Assembly: GCF_029318685.1 (NCBI RefSeq)
Contig: NZ_CP119677.1
Location: 4,765,001 to 4,829,000, forward strand
Direction: 5' to 3'
Length of the DNA stretch: 64,000 nt
Origin: Ruminiclostridium papyrosolvens DSM 2782
Lineage (GTDB): Bacteria > Bacillota > Clostridia > Acetivibrionales > DSM-1351
Below the pieces are notes generated by a model. It worked only from the letters and a program-made list of their open reading frames with translations. It was not told the DNA's origin and ran no database searches. Shown in pieces: positions 51,848 through 60,294 of the stretch; positions within the stretch are counted from its first letter, which is position 1, and the number at the start of each line of letters is the position of its first letter. The position numbers and the translations under genes were made by a program.

Positions 51848-52765
51848 TTATTCTTTACTGTCTGTTTTTACCATTACGATGGAGCATATGTCACATCCAT
51901 CACATAAAACAACTTTTCCCGAAAAAACGTTTTTTATAGTATCAAGAAGTTTCTTATTTTTAAACCTCTCCCAATTATGAACTATAATGTTTTTAGGCGC
52001 CAATGTTATCAGAGAGCTAACCAGAAGATCGTCATGGCTTATATCCGCTTCAGACAGCTCAGTTACGAATTCCTGTATACATTCATTGGTTATTTCATGC
52101 TTTTTTTCATCCAAAAGCATGTAGTTATCGTCATACTCCATAACAACATGAACAACATTGAATTTGGAATCCTGTATTTCAACGAAATATTTCAAAAGCC
52201 TTATAAACTCCTTGTATTCACGTTCAATTAAAAAATCATCAACTGCATTATCAATAATTTCTTCCAGCTCTTTGTTATAATCTTTTAATCTGAAATTTAC
52301 AAATCCGTCAAGTATAATACTATTAGAACCTTCAAAGTATTCTAATAACTTCTTTACGATGAGATTCCTTCTGCGTATTTGAAAAAGTGTATTAAAAAAA
52401 ACCTTGTCATCATTTCTAATAATCTTTTTACATATTTCCAATATTTCCCGTTTATCTACAGAATTAAAATAGCCATAGTTGCTGTTTATTATCCTGATTA
52501 AGAGACGTTCTTCGTACTGCTGTATTATATAATCCGCAAGTGCATTGGATATATGGTATTTTAACAGCTCATACTGACTGGTTTTTTTTGAAAACAGACC
52601 CTCCTCCTCCAAATTACATAGGACGGAAGTTTCGCCTTCAATATCAACTACTTTTATTGAGTAATTAATTCTTTTCTCTTTTAACTGCTGAAGTTCTTTA
52701 TCTATATGCTGTATAACGTTATCTGCGCTATCATTAACTCCGATTGAGAGGTATTGATACTGCAT
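51848..52765 (-). CDS. ytxC: YtxC-like sporulation protein
   Basis: About 305 residues from the ATG at 52765, which follows AAGGGAAGTGAAG; a longer frame to 52819 has no ribosome site. The body (QYELLKYHISNALADYIIQQYEERLLIRIINSNYGYFNSVDKREILEICKKII; GFVNFRLKDYNKELEEIIDNAVDDFLIEREYKEFIRLLKYFV) is typical of YtxC. A late LCDGCDIC cysteine cluster follows. The family is found only in endospore formers; its molecular function is not established. Monocistronic by spacing. Confidence 0.85.
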   Translation of the reverse strand: MQYQYLSIGVNDSADNVIQHIDKELQQLKEKRINYSIKVVDIEGETSVLCNLEEEGLFSKKTSQYELLKYHISNALADYIIQQYEERLLIRIINSNYGYFNSVDKREILEICKKIIRNDDKVFFNTLFQIRRRNLIVKKLLEYFEGSNSIILDGFVNFRLKDYNKELEEIIDNAVDDFLIEREYKEFIRLLKYFVEIQDSKFNVVHVVMEYDDNYMLLDEKKHEITNECIQEFVTELSEADISHDDLLVSSLITLAPKNIIVHNWERFKNKKLLDTIKNVFSGKVVLCDGCDICSIVMVKTDSKE

Positions 52766-52911
52766 CAACTTCACTTCCCTTCGTGTGTAGTATATGTTTT
52801 CGTATAATGTTGTATTCAATAGGCGTTTAACAGTTTATTCTAAGTTATGTTACATTATATGCACCGCATATTTTATAGGTACTACACACATTAGATTTAT
52901 TTGTATGGTAA

Positions 52912-53667
52912 CTATTCCTCCGTAATGGGAATGATTGTCCCTAAATCAATCAAATGTTCATCTTTAATAATAACCATGTCTACAGCTTTTAAACTTAAAA
53001 AATCATTTATTTCTTTATAATTTTTGTGAAGTGTTATATCTCCCGTAAAAAGCAGCTTATTTTTGCCTATCAGTCCCGTCGCTCCTCCTATAAATCCCAT
53101 ATCAAAAGGTTCAAGCTTAATAGCTTTATCCGGCTCAATTAAAAGCACGTCCAGCCCTGCGCCTGTTGCCTTCCTGTAAATTTCTCTGTCTGAGGTTATA
53201 ATACTTTTACTGTCAACAACACAGGTAAGACACTTGGAGTATCCCTGTTTTACATGTATGAGTTGGATTTCATGTTCCTCCAGCAGCTTTTTGACAACAG
53301 CATCAGTGTATTTAGTATTATGAAATGCAAACCTTCCCACTCTTGCAATATTATAGGCAATAGTTCCGGGATATTTGTTTTGAAGGAAGGTTTCTCCTTC
53401 TATCATTTGAAAGCCTTTTTTGCAAAGAAGCTCTATTATGTTTAAAGATGTGTTTGGTGCATATACAATAATATTTCCCGAAATATGATGAAACATAATA
53501 TCAGGATGGCAGGATACAGCAGGATATACGTCAGGATGTTCAGCTACCGGAATTATTTCAATTTTTCTATTTTTTAATTGTTCAATAAGCTTTTTGGGAG
53601 CTCTGGCATCCAATAAAACACAGGAAACATTTTCGTACGGCAGGTTAGGTATTTTAATAAATTTCAT
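52912..53667 (-). CDS. DUF6873 family protein (GME-fold)
   Basis: The 251-residue protein matches the DUF6873 pattern, a domain related to the guanidine-modifying-enzyme (arginine deiminase-like) fold: VSCVLLDARAPKKLIEQL, VYPAVSCHPDIMFHHI, QNKYPGTIAYNIARVG, HVKQGYSKCLTCVVDSKSIITSDREIYRKATGAGLDVLLIEP and FDMGFIGGATGLIGKNKLLFTGDIT. HPD, Cys and Asp candidates for catalysis exist. Conserved in clostridia; no function known. Confidence 0.75.
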   Translation of the reverse strand: MKFIKIPNLPYENVSCVLLDARAPKKLIEQLKNRKIEIIPVAEHPDVYPAVSCHPDIMFHHISGNIIVYAPNTSLNIIELLCKKGFQMIEGETFLQNKYPGTIAYNIARVGRFAFHNTKYTDAVVKKLLEEHEIQLIHVKQGYSKCLTCVVDSKSIITSDREIYRKATGAGLDVLLIEPDKAIKLEPFDMGFIGGATGLIGKNKLLFTGDITLHKNYKEINDFLSLKAVDMVIIKDEHLIDLGTIIPITEE

Positions 53668-53779
53668 ATTTTTCCCTCTAATATCCTTTTATCCCAAGTT
53701 AAATTTTATTATCACACATATTTTTATTATTTCATATTATACTAAAGAAAGAATCTTGAAAAATTTTATATTCCAGTAC

Positions 53780-53846
53780 TAACTGCGCTGCGAAAGCAGA
53801 CAGTTATTCAAATACACCGCATTTCCAATAATGGAGATGCGGTTAT
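53780..53846 (+). ncRNA. Tandem-hairpin element (possible small RNA or terminator)
   Basis: TAACTG-CG-CTGC-GAAA-GCAG-A-CAGTTA (53780-53806) is a GNRA-capped hairpin. After a short linker comes CCGCAT-TTCC-AATAAT-GGAG-ATGCGG (53818-53843), followed by TTATTTTAT on the plus strand. The two stems resemble a short RNA with terminator. No convincing promoter was found upstream, and the element also lies in the opposite orientation to the DUF6873 gene. It may belong to the DUF378 leader. Confidence 0.35.
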
Positions 53847-53950
53847 TTTATATGATACCTTTTTTTCACTGAATAAAATCTGCTTAATTAATAATAATAT
53901 AGAACTGTAACAGAATCTAATTAAATTTTAAAAAGAAGGGAGTTGGTAAT

Positions 53951-54166
53951 ATGAGAACACCATTGGATAGAGTTGCATTAGTACTCATTATAATCGGAGC
54001 TCTTAACTGGCTTTCTGTAGGGTTATTCCGCTATGATCTTGTAGGTGCAATTTTTGGGACTGCTTCACTAATTACAAGAGCAATTTTTGTTATTGTCGGT
54101 ATTGCAGGACTGTACAGCATCAGTCTTCTTTTCAGAGAAGGGGATGAAGCGGTACGTCAGCATTAA
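53951..54166 (+). CDS. DUF378 small membrane protein
   Basis: The 71-residue protein has two hydrophobic helices (VALVLIIIGALNWLSVGLF; FVIVGIAGLYSISLLF), with the family signature GALNWLSVGLFRYDLVGAIFG. DUF378 proteins are widespread, of unknown function. AAGGGAG lies upstream. A SASP gene follows 146 bp later. Confidence 0.88.
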   Translation: MRTPLDRVALVLIIIGALNWLSVGLFRYDLVGAIFGTASLITRAIFVIVGIAGLYSISLLFREGDEAVRQH

Positions 54167-54312
54167 ACAAATCAAGTGCTGCGTCCATGTCACTTGATTT
54201 GGGAAAAAGACAGCAAGCAGACATAAATTTCCGTTATATTTTAAGTAATATTGCAAATTATATTATTACACCGGTAATATCACAGGTGAAATCACAAAGG
54301 AGGAATTTAATT

Positions 54313-54504
54313 ATGGCTAATAACAATAGTAATAACAGACCTTCAGGATTTGAAAACTTGAAATATGAGATAGCATCTCAGGTTGGTGTAAACCTCAAAG
54401 AGGGTTACAATGGTGACTTAACTTCAAGAGAAGCTGGTAAAGTCGGTGGAAATATCACTAAAAGAGTATTCCAGGTATTCAGGGATCAACACCAGAATCA
54501 GTAA
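54313..54504 (+). CDS. Alpha/beta-type small acid-soluble spore protein (SASP)
   Basis: The 63-residue protein starts at 54313 with AAAGGAGG upstream. LKYEIASQVGV is the germination-protease (GPR) cleavage region and EGYNGDLTSREAGKVGGNITKRVF is the second conserved block. Such proteins coat spore DNA in an A-form complex, giving UV and heat resistance, and are degraded on germination. Expected to be under sigma-G. The N-terminus is Asn-rich. Confidence 0.95.
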   Translation: MANNNSNNRPSGFENLKYEIASQVGVNLKEGYNGDLTSREAGKVGGNITKRVFQVFRDQHQNQ

Positions 54505-54535
54505 GCATGAATTTTATTCTGAATACTAAATAAAT

Positions 54536-54574
54536 AAAAGGATGCCGTCTTCTCGACGTGCATCCTTTTATTTT
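54536..54574 (+). terminator. Terminator of the SASP gene
   Basis: AAAAGGATGC (54536-54545) and GCATCCTTTT (54560-54569) enclose an inner CGTC/GACG pairing; TATTTT follows. Confidence 0.85.
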
Positions 54575-54711
54575 AAAATTAACACTATAGTACTTTATTA
54601 CTTTACAATCTTTATATATAATTTATATAAGTTAGTACATCACTTTTGCACAGACCATAATCAGCAGAAGTTTCTATGTATTTCCAAATATAAACGATAA
54701 GGAAAAAAACT

Positions 54712-55758
54712 ATGACAGACTTCAAATCCATTTTGTCCAAGAAAATAACAAAGCGAGTACTTATCCTTGCAGGCTTCGCACTTCTGGTATACTTTTTGCG
54801 TGGTATGGCGAACATGTTTCTGCTGACCTTCATTTTTGCATACCTGGGGTACACTGCACAAAGCTATGTATTCAAAAAGACTAAAATCATTAATTCAAGA
54901 CTGCTGAAGGTAATAATTATTTTCTTTTATCTTGTGGCTGTAACCTCGGCTGTTTTAATACTTTACAAGTATATTCCCGTAATTATATCGGAGCTTAAAA
55001 CTCTCGTAGAACAAGCAACAACCTTTTATAATACAACTTACGAGAACAAGACTCTGAACTACATTATTTCGTTATCAAAAGAAATCAAGATTTCTTCCTA
55101 TATAAGAGATAATTTTGAAGTTCTGTATAAATCAATTTCAAACTTAGGGAAAATTGGTTTTGACTTTGTTATGGCAATTGTGCTTAGCCTTTTCTTTATA
55201 TTGGAAAAAAACAGAATTGTCAGATTTACATCAGGTTTTAAAAACAGCAAACTTTCTGCAGTTTATGATGAGCTTTCCTTCTTCGGCCGTAAATTTCTCC
55301 AATCCTTCGGAAAGGTAATTCAGACTCAGATAACTATTTCATTCATAAATGCCATTTTGTCTATGATAATGCTTTATTTTCTCAAGTTTCCTCAGATTTT
55401 CGGCCTTGGGTTTATGATTTTTATTCTTGGCCTTGTCCCTGTGGCAGGTGTGGTAATTTCCCTGCTGCCCCTTTCCATGATAGCACTCAGAATTGGGGGG
55501 CCGTCCATGATTATATATGTTCTGGTTTTGGTTGCAATTCTCCATGCCCTTGAAAGTTATATTCTTAACCCAAAGCTCATGTCTCAAAAAACAAAACTGC
55601 CTGTATTCTATACATTTGTTGTATTAATAGTTTCAGAACATATACTGGGAATATGGGGGCTTATTATAGGTATTCCGATTTTTATATTTATTCTTGATGT
55701 TCTTGAGGTTAAAAATCCTGATGCAGGGCACGCTACATCAGATTCAAATGATGATTAA
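54712..55758 (+). CDS. AI-2E family transporter (PerM/YdbI-like)
   Basis: The 348-residue protein has seven to eight membrane helices and the family patterns FGRKFLQSFGKVIQTQITISFINAILSMIMLYFLKFPQIFGLGFMIFILGLVPVAGVVISLLPL and HALESYILNPKLMSQKTKLPVFYTFVVLIVSEHILGIWGLIIGIPIFIFILDVL. Family members export autoinducer-2 or act as Na+/H+ antiporters. Which applies here is not decided by sequence. The frame overlaps no neighbour; a TM1266-like gene follows 49 bp later. Confidence 0.9.
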   Translation: MTDFKSILSKKITKRVLILAGFALLVYFLRGMANMFLLTFIFAYLGYTAQSYVFKKTKIINSRLLKVIIIFFYLVAVTSAVLILYKYIPVIISELKTLVEQATTFYNTTYENKTLNYIISLSKEIKISSYIRDNFEVLYKSISNLGKIGFDFVMAIVLSLFFILEKNRIVRFTSGFKNSKLSAVYDELSFFGRKFLQSFGKVIQTQITISFINAILSMIMLYFLKFPQIFGLGFMIFILGLVPVAGVVISLLPLSMIALRIGGPSMIIYVLVLVAILHALESYILNPKLMSQKTKLPVFYTFVVLIVSEHILGIWGLIIGIPIFIFILDVLEVKNPDAGHATSDSNDD

Positions 55759-55807
55759 TGGGATATACTATCCTTATTATATAAAAATTTTACAGGAGGC
55801 CAATATA

Positions 55808-56074
55808 ATGGCAAAATACAATGTTATGTCTGTTCTGACAAATAAAAGAGTACAAAATGTAAACCTAATGCAAAATGTCCTTACTGAGTCCGGCTGCATA
55901 ATTAAAACACGACTTGGAATACATGATGCAAGTGAGGACAGCTGTTCAAATGAGGGCCTTATAATACTTCATCTCACAGGCTCTGATGATGAAATAGAGA
56001 GACTGGAAGTCAAGCTAAATGAAATTCCCGGCGTTAAAGCCAAAAATAATGTGTTAAGCTCGGAAGATGCATAG
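55808..56074 (+). CDS. TM1266-like ACT-domain protein (iron-only hydrogenase system regulator family)
   Basis: The 88-residue protein starts at 55808 with AGGAGG upstream. An ACT-like beta-alpha-beta fold is indicated by VMSVLTNKRVQNVNLMQNVLTESGCIIKTRLGIHDASEDSCSNEGLIILHLTGSDDEIERLEVKLNEIPGVKAKNNVL. This matches the TM1266 family found near Fe-only hydrogenase maturation genes, and the NikR C-terminal fold. No hydrogenase genes are in the window, so the role is inferred only from family. Confidence 0.85.
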   Translation: MAKYNVMSVLTNKRVQNVNLMQNVLTESGCIIKTRLGIHDASEDSCSNEGLIILHLTGSDDEIERLEVKLNEIPGVKAKNNVLSSEDA

Positions 56075-56103
56075 CTAATTTATTCTATCAGGAGGGAAAT
56101 CCG

Positions 56104-56337
56104 GTGGCTGAACCAAAACGCTGCAAAGAGTGTAACTGCACCTTCCAATATGTAACCAGTGAACAATTATGTTTGAGCTGCAGTCAGAAAAACGAGTCCG
56201 AATTCCGAAGGATTAAAGAATTTTTAAAGGACAACCCAAAGTCATCGGTGAGCTTGGTAGCAACCTATCTTGAAATAAGTGTATCTCATATACAGAAGTT
56301 TATTGATGAGGGAAGGTTGGAAATTATCGAAAAGTAA
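56104..56337 (+). CDS. Zinc-ribbon/MerR-like protein related to TIGR03826 (YvyF-type)
   Basis: The 77-residue protein starts with GTG at 56104 (AGGAGGG 8 nt upstream). The N-terminus has zinc-ribbon cysteines (RCKECNCTFQYVTSEQLCLSCSQK). The C-terminus is a small DNA- or protein-binding helix set (FRRIKEFLKDNPKSSVSLVATYLEISVSHIQKFIDEGRLEIIEK). Relatives sit in flagellar regions (TIGR03826/YvyF), but no flagellar genes are near. Likely co-transcribed with the TM1266-like gene. Confidence 0.7.
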   Translation: MAEPKRCKECNCTFQYVTSEQLCLSCSQKNESEFRRIKEFLKDNPKSSVSLVATYLEISVSHIQKFIDEGRLEIIEK

Positions 56338-56426
56338 CGGGATAATTCAGAGATAATGTTACTAATAGCTTGCGTACTTTTAGCCGATAAATAAAATGAA
56401 AATACATTTTTTTAAGGGGTGCCAAT

Positions 56427-56843
56427 ATGGATATTTTTGAACTTATTGCATATCTCAAGGAAACTGAAGGCTACATAGAGTATTCTTTTTATAAACATTC
56501 ATCTGAAATCATGAACGCTATTTCCAACAAAGGTATAGATGAAGTATTAAATATTATTTCCATGAGAGAAATTAAAAAAGGTGCGTACGAATGTGTTACT
56601 ACCTGGGAAGTTGATAACAATTCCTGCTTCAACAAAACTGTAATAATTGACATATCTAACGAAATGCTTTATATTACTGAGACTGTCGATGGTGCAGACA
56701 GTCAGACAGCAAAAGCAAACTTGGTTTCAGACTTTGATGCGTTGAAGGAATACTCAGAAATTATAGATTTAATGAAGAGTAAGCAATTAAACAGCATCGA
56801 AAAGGAATTACTTACAAAAGTCGTTGCAGCATTTTTTAAATAA
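56427..56843 (+). CDS. Hypothetical protein, unknown
   Basis: The 138-residue protein is soluble, alpha/beta. The start MDIFELIAYLKETEGYIEYSFYKH is followed by beta strands (AYECVTTWEVDNNSCFNKTVIIDISNEMLYITETVDG) and helices. AAGGGG lies before the ATG. I do not recognise a family. It lies last in a plus-strand run from the SASP gene and is followed by a strong terminator. Confidence 0.6.
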   Translation: MDIFELIAYLKETEGYIEYSFYKHSSEIMNAISNKGIDEVLNIISMREIKKGAYECVTTWEVDNNSCFNKTVIIDISNEMLYITETVDGADSQTAKANLVSDFDALKEYSEIIDLMKSKQLNSIEKELLTKVVAAFFK

Positions 56844-56856
56844 TACTTAAAAATAT

Positions 56857-56900
56857 AAAGGAGCTATTGCAATATTGTTTTGCAATAGCTCCTTTATATT
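56857..56900 (+). terminator. Strong terminator after the 56427-56843 gene
   Basis: AAAGGAGCTATTGCAA and TTGCAATAGCTCCTTT form a perfect 16-bp stem around TATTGTT, followed by ATATTCTT. Confidence 0.85.
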
Positions 56901-57055
56901 CTTGCCTCCTGAATTATGTATTGTTCTATTATACATAAATATACAACTAAATCAAAGCTTTACAAGTTAAGGTATAACTGGCTTATTTATATACTGTGCA
57001 AAAAAGTGTTTTTCGTACTCCGATATGTTAAAATAGGTTCTGATGAGGTGATAAA

Positions 57056-57616
57056 ATGATTTCTGCCATACAGCATCTGGATACATTTATCCTGAACTTT
57101 ATTCAAAATAATATGCACTCAACTTTTATGGATAAATTTATGCAGGTAATTACTTTTCTCGGCAACAACGCTTTGTTTTGGATTGTAATTACTGTTTTAC
57201 TTTTAATTTCAAAAAAATACAGAACAACGGGCCTTATGCTTATAGGTGCATTGGCAATATGCCTGATTATAGGTAACCTTACCTTGAAACCTGTTATTGC
57301 TAGAGCAAGACCCTGTTGGGTTAATACAGACATACATTTGCTGGTGTCTTCCCCAAAGGATTATTCTTTTCCTTCGGGGCACACAATGTCCTCTTTTGCA
57401 GCCTCTGTTGTGCTTTTTTTGAGAAATAAAAAGGTGGGGATATTGGCCTTACTTTTAGCAGCTACGATAGCTTTTTCAAGGCTTTATCTCTATGTTCATT
57501 ACCCTTCCGATGTAGCTGTAGGCTTGGTTCTGGGAATAGCCGCTGCTTATTTATCCGTTAAGGGGTTGCCCATAATGGAGAAAATCTTCAATAAAATAGT
57601 CAGAACCCGGCCCTAA
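57056..57616 (+). CDS. PAP2-family lipid phosphatase
   Basis: The 186-residue protein has about five helices. The three PAP2 motifs are KPVIARARPCW (K-x6-RP), SFPSGHTMSSF (PSGH) and SRLYLYVHYPSDVAVG (SR-x5-H-x3-D). It dephosphorylates phosphatidic acid or undecaprenyl diphosphate. UppP/BcrC-like function is plausible in a Gram-positive cell, but the substrate is not fixed by sequence. Confidence 0.9.
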   Translation: MISAIQHLDTFILNFIQNNMHSTFMDKFMQVITFLGNNALFWIVITVLLLISKKYRTTGLMLIGALAICLIIGNLTLKPVIARARPCWVNTDIHLLVSSPKDYSFPSGHTMSSFAASVVLFLRNKKVGILALLLAATIAFSRLYLYVHYPSDVAVGLVLGIAAAYLSVKGLPIMEKIFNKIVRTRP

Positions 57617-57628
57617 GGCCGGGTTTTT
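57604..57628 (+). terminator. Terminator of the PAP2 gene
   Basis: AACCCGGCC and GGCCGGGTT form a 9-bp GC-rich stem around CTAA, then TTT. The stop codon lies inside the stem. Confidence 0.9.
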
Positions 57629-57631
57629 GGT

Positions 57632-58735
57632 TTATTTCGGGTTACCTTCCTTTTCTATTTCATTTTCTACCCTAACGGAAACCTGACTTTTACTGCTTTC
57701 TGCCTTCGCCAGATTTGCTGTGGGAATAATCGCAGTTATTGGTAAAACAGGTATAAAGACAGGAGTATTCCCACTTCCATCAGACAGTACTACTATTCCA
57801 TATTGATTTTTATATATTGTCCCTGTGGCATGTACATTCGACCCTGTATATATTCCAACGTCAGTTTTACTGCTTAAATAGTCATAATATGCCAATATAA
57901 GATTTGTATCATAGCCCGGGGTGAAAGTAGGTACCGGCAGATACGTAAACGCCGGATTGTATACCGTACCATCCCCCGTGTATATTGCTGTAATAGAGTT
58001 AAGGGGAATAGTTTGCTCTTGCCCGTTATCCATAACTATAAACAGTGCTCCGTTATTTGCACCGGGGGAAGCATATAACTGATAAGGCGTACCGGATATA
58101 GATGAAGCAGTTAATCCTTTTGTATAAACAACTACCGTGTTGGTAGGATAAAACATTATAATCTGCTGTATTATGTGTGCTAACTGTGAATAACAGAAGT
58201 TTGTTGCTGAATTTTCTGACGGGGTTCCTGTATATGTAAGGATTAGTTTTGGAAAGTATGGCTCCCATGAGATATTATCTGTTCCAAACTGAACAATAGT
58301 GGTCCCGTCAGAATTAGTTAAGGCCAAGCCATTATTGGCAACAGTTCCACTGAGCCAGCTGTTTACCAAAGTTGTTATGTCTATCTCAACTGTTTTATAA
58401 AGGTCGTTTGTGGTAACATTAACCTGTGATTGCGTAGGTGTATAGGCCGGCCGTGTATTATAGGACACTGTAGTTTTATTAAAAGGTTCCATTACTGTAT
58501 TTACCACAACGGGACTTGGATTGGCACCACTTTTTGCAATAACCGCCAGTTGAAGCACAGCACTGTCCACAAAATTAACGGGCAATGACGGTAATGTAGT
58601 TTGCATCAAACTTATACAGTTCTGATACTGTACGTCCGTACCTGAATAAATGGTAGGATATACCGAGAAGTTAATAGCCGGCTGTGCAGAAGACACAAAT
58701 GTCGTGCTTGGAATATCCACTATAACGGTCGACAT
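57632..58735 (-). CDS. DNRLRE-domain protein, unknown
   Basis: The 367-residue protein has no signal peptide. The N-terminal half follows the DNRLRE (CBM96-like) beta-sandwich pattern (FVSSAQPAINFSVYPTIYSG, VVNTVMEPFNKTTVSYNTRPAYT, TVEIDITTLVNSWLSGTVANNGLALTNSDGTTIVQFGTD, YFPKLILTYTG). The C-terminal half is a distinct beta-rich domain rich in Tyr/Pro/Asn. Such DNRLRE proteins in clostridia are often surface- or spore-associated. Without a signal peptide, secretion from the mother cell or a coat location is possible, by inference. Confidence 0.7.
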   Translation of the reverse strand: MSTVIVDIPSTTFVSSAQPAINFSVYPTIYSGTDVQYQNCISLMQTTLPSLPVNFVDSAVLQLAVIAKSGANPSPVVVNTVMEPFNKTTVSYNTRPAYTPTQSQVNVTTNDLYKTVEIDITTLVNSWLSGTVANNGLALTNSDGTTIVQFGTDNISWEPYFPKLILTYTGTPSENSATNFCYSQLAHIIQQIIMFYPTNTVVVYTKGLTASSISGTPYQLYASPGANNGALFIVMDNGQEQTIPLNSITAIYTGDGTVYNPAFTYLPVPTFTPGYDTNLILAYYDYLSSKTDVGIYTGSNVHATGTIYKNQYGIVVLSDGSGNTPVFIPVLPITAIIPTANLAKAESSKSQVSVRVENEIEKEGNPK

Positions 58736-58805
58736 AACATTATTCCTTCTTTCATATTTATTGTTTCACTTACATAATATGATTAAAAGAATGTTATTAT
58801 GAGTA

Positions 58806-60110
58806 CTATTTTTCTTTGCCTGTTTTCTTAAAAGTGCCTTCGATTTCCTTAACTGCCTGTTCCTTTGTATATGTTTTGGCAATATACCCCTGTATTATCT
58901 CTCCAAACTTCTGATGAAAATCGTCTTTTACATAGTTAATATACATATCTCCCACCTTATTGTCCTTCTTATAAGTCTCAAACTCCTTTGCAATCTGTAT
59001 TTTTGTCACATCTGCACCGTTTATGGGTGGCATTACCTTTGCAATTTTAGAAAACCACTTTTTGCCGTAGTCAGAAGTAAAAAGCCAGTTATACAAATCC
59101 AAAACCTCTGACAATACGGGTGAATCCTTATATATTCGGGTAGCTTGCTCAGTTCCTGCCACAATAAATGCATTTGAGGTTTTATCATCTACGGGGTACC
59201 CTGTAATTCCAAGCTTCATTTTTGGATTTATCTTCAAAATGTCAGCTTCAGCCCATGAACCCTGTCCTATAATCATAGCTGCCTTACCCATGGCAAAATC
59301 AGTCAACTCTGCCGAAAGGTCTGTTTCAAGAGGTTTTATGTCTCCATACTTAACCGTTAAATCAATAAATCTAAAGAAGTTATCATTGATAAGGGGATAT
59401 GTTTCGAATTTATCTTTTCCCGAAGTTAAATTCTTTGCAAGCCCTTCAACATCATCAGGCATCGAAGCATCCATAAAATGCATGAAAACATGCCTGAATA
59501 CCCACACCTCCTTATATCCGGTTGAAAAAGGCTGTATACCCACAGATTTCAGCTTCTGAGCGGCAGCTTCAAGCTCCACTAATGTTTTGGGTACAGGTAT
59601 TTTGTTCTTATCAAATAAATCCTTGTTGTATACCAAGCCGTACACATTTTCCTTGACAGGAAAGCCATAAACCTTTCCTTTATAGGACATATTCATTCTT
59701 GCCTCATCTGTCATAGCTTTTGCAAGGGGTTGACCTGTCAGGTCATAGGAGTATTTTGCATATTCCTTAATTTCACTGCCTGCAGCAGTTGTAAACACAT
59801 CAGGCATTTCACCTGACTTAATCTTAGTTTTAAGCATTTGAGAATAATCCGACTGAACCGTTTTTAAGTTTACTTTTAAGTTTGGTTTGTTCTTTTTATA
59901 TTCTTTAAGGTACTCATTAATTGCATCAACATATTCTGGATTATTAACAAAAATGTTGATAGCTGTTGATTTCGCCAAAGATGACTTTGATGTTTTTGAG
60001 GCAGTACCTTGTGAAGGAATCTTAGGTGACAGTTCCTTCTTTTTACAGCCTGCTACCCCAACTATAATCAGAACAAAAGCCAATATTAAAGGCAATAATC
60101 TCTTATTCAT
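58806..60110 (-). CDS. Extracellular solute-binding lipoprotein (family 1, sugar-type)
   Basis: The 434-residue protein has a lipobox VAGC (Cys22) after a hydrophobic signal (LLPLILAFVLIIVG). The mature part has the family-1 solute-binding pattern (INIFVNNPEYVDAINEYLKEYKKNKPNLKVNLKTVQSDYSQMLKTKIKSGEMPDVFTTAAGSE; YGFPVKENVYGLVYNKDLF; AMIIGQGSWAEADILK). Family members bind oligosaccharides or amino sugars for ABC import. No permease genes are adjacent, so the partner transporter is elsewhere. Sits divergent from the ABC exporter. Confidence 0.88.
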   Translation of the reverse strand: MNKRLLPLILAFVLIIVGVAGCKKKELSPKIPSQGTASKTSKSSLAKSTAINIFVNNPEYVDAINEYLKEYKKNKPNLKVNLKTVQSDYSQMLKTKIKSGEMPDVFTTAAGSEIKEYAKYSYDLTGQPLAKAMTDEARMNMSYKGKVYGFPVKENVYGLVYNKDLFDKNKIPVPKTLVELEAAAQKLKSVGIQPFSTGYKEVWVFRHVFMHFMDASMPDDVEGLAKNLTSGKDKFETYPLINDNFFRFIDLTVKYGDIKPLETDLSAELTDFAMGKAAMIIGQGSWAEADILKINPKMKLGITGYPVDDKTSNAFIVAGTEQATRIYKDSPVLSEVLDLYNWLFTSDYGKKWFSKIAKVMPPINGADVTKIQIAKEFETYKKDNKVGDMYINYVKDDFHQKFGEIIQGYIAKTYTKEQAVKEIEGTFKKTGKEK

Positions 60111-60294
60111 CGGTATTTTCTCCTTTTTATCCCTTTATCAAGGTTTAATATAATCATTATCATGGATTTTTATGCAGTATATGCAGTAAAAGGAGAATAC
60201 TACATCATTTTTTGCCCATATTAGCCCATCGTTGTGGTAAAATACATCATATAAATTAAAATAAAAGAACATAAGATATTTAAAGGGAGGTCAT

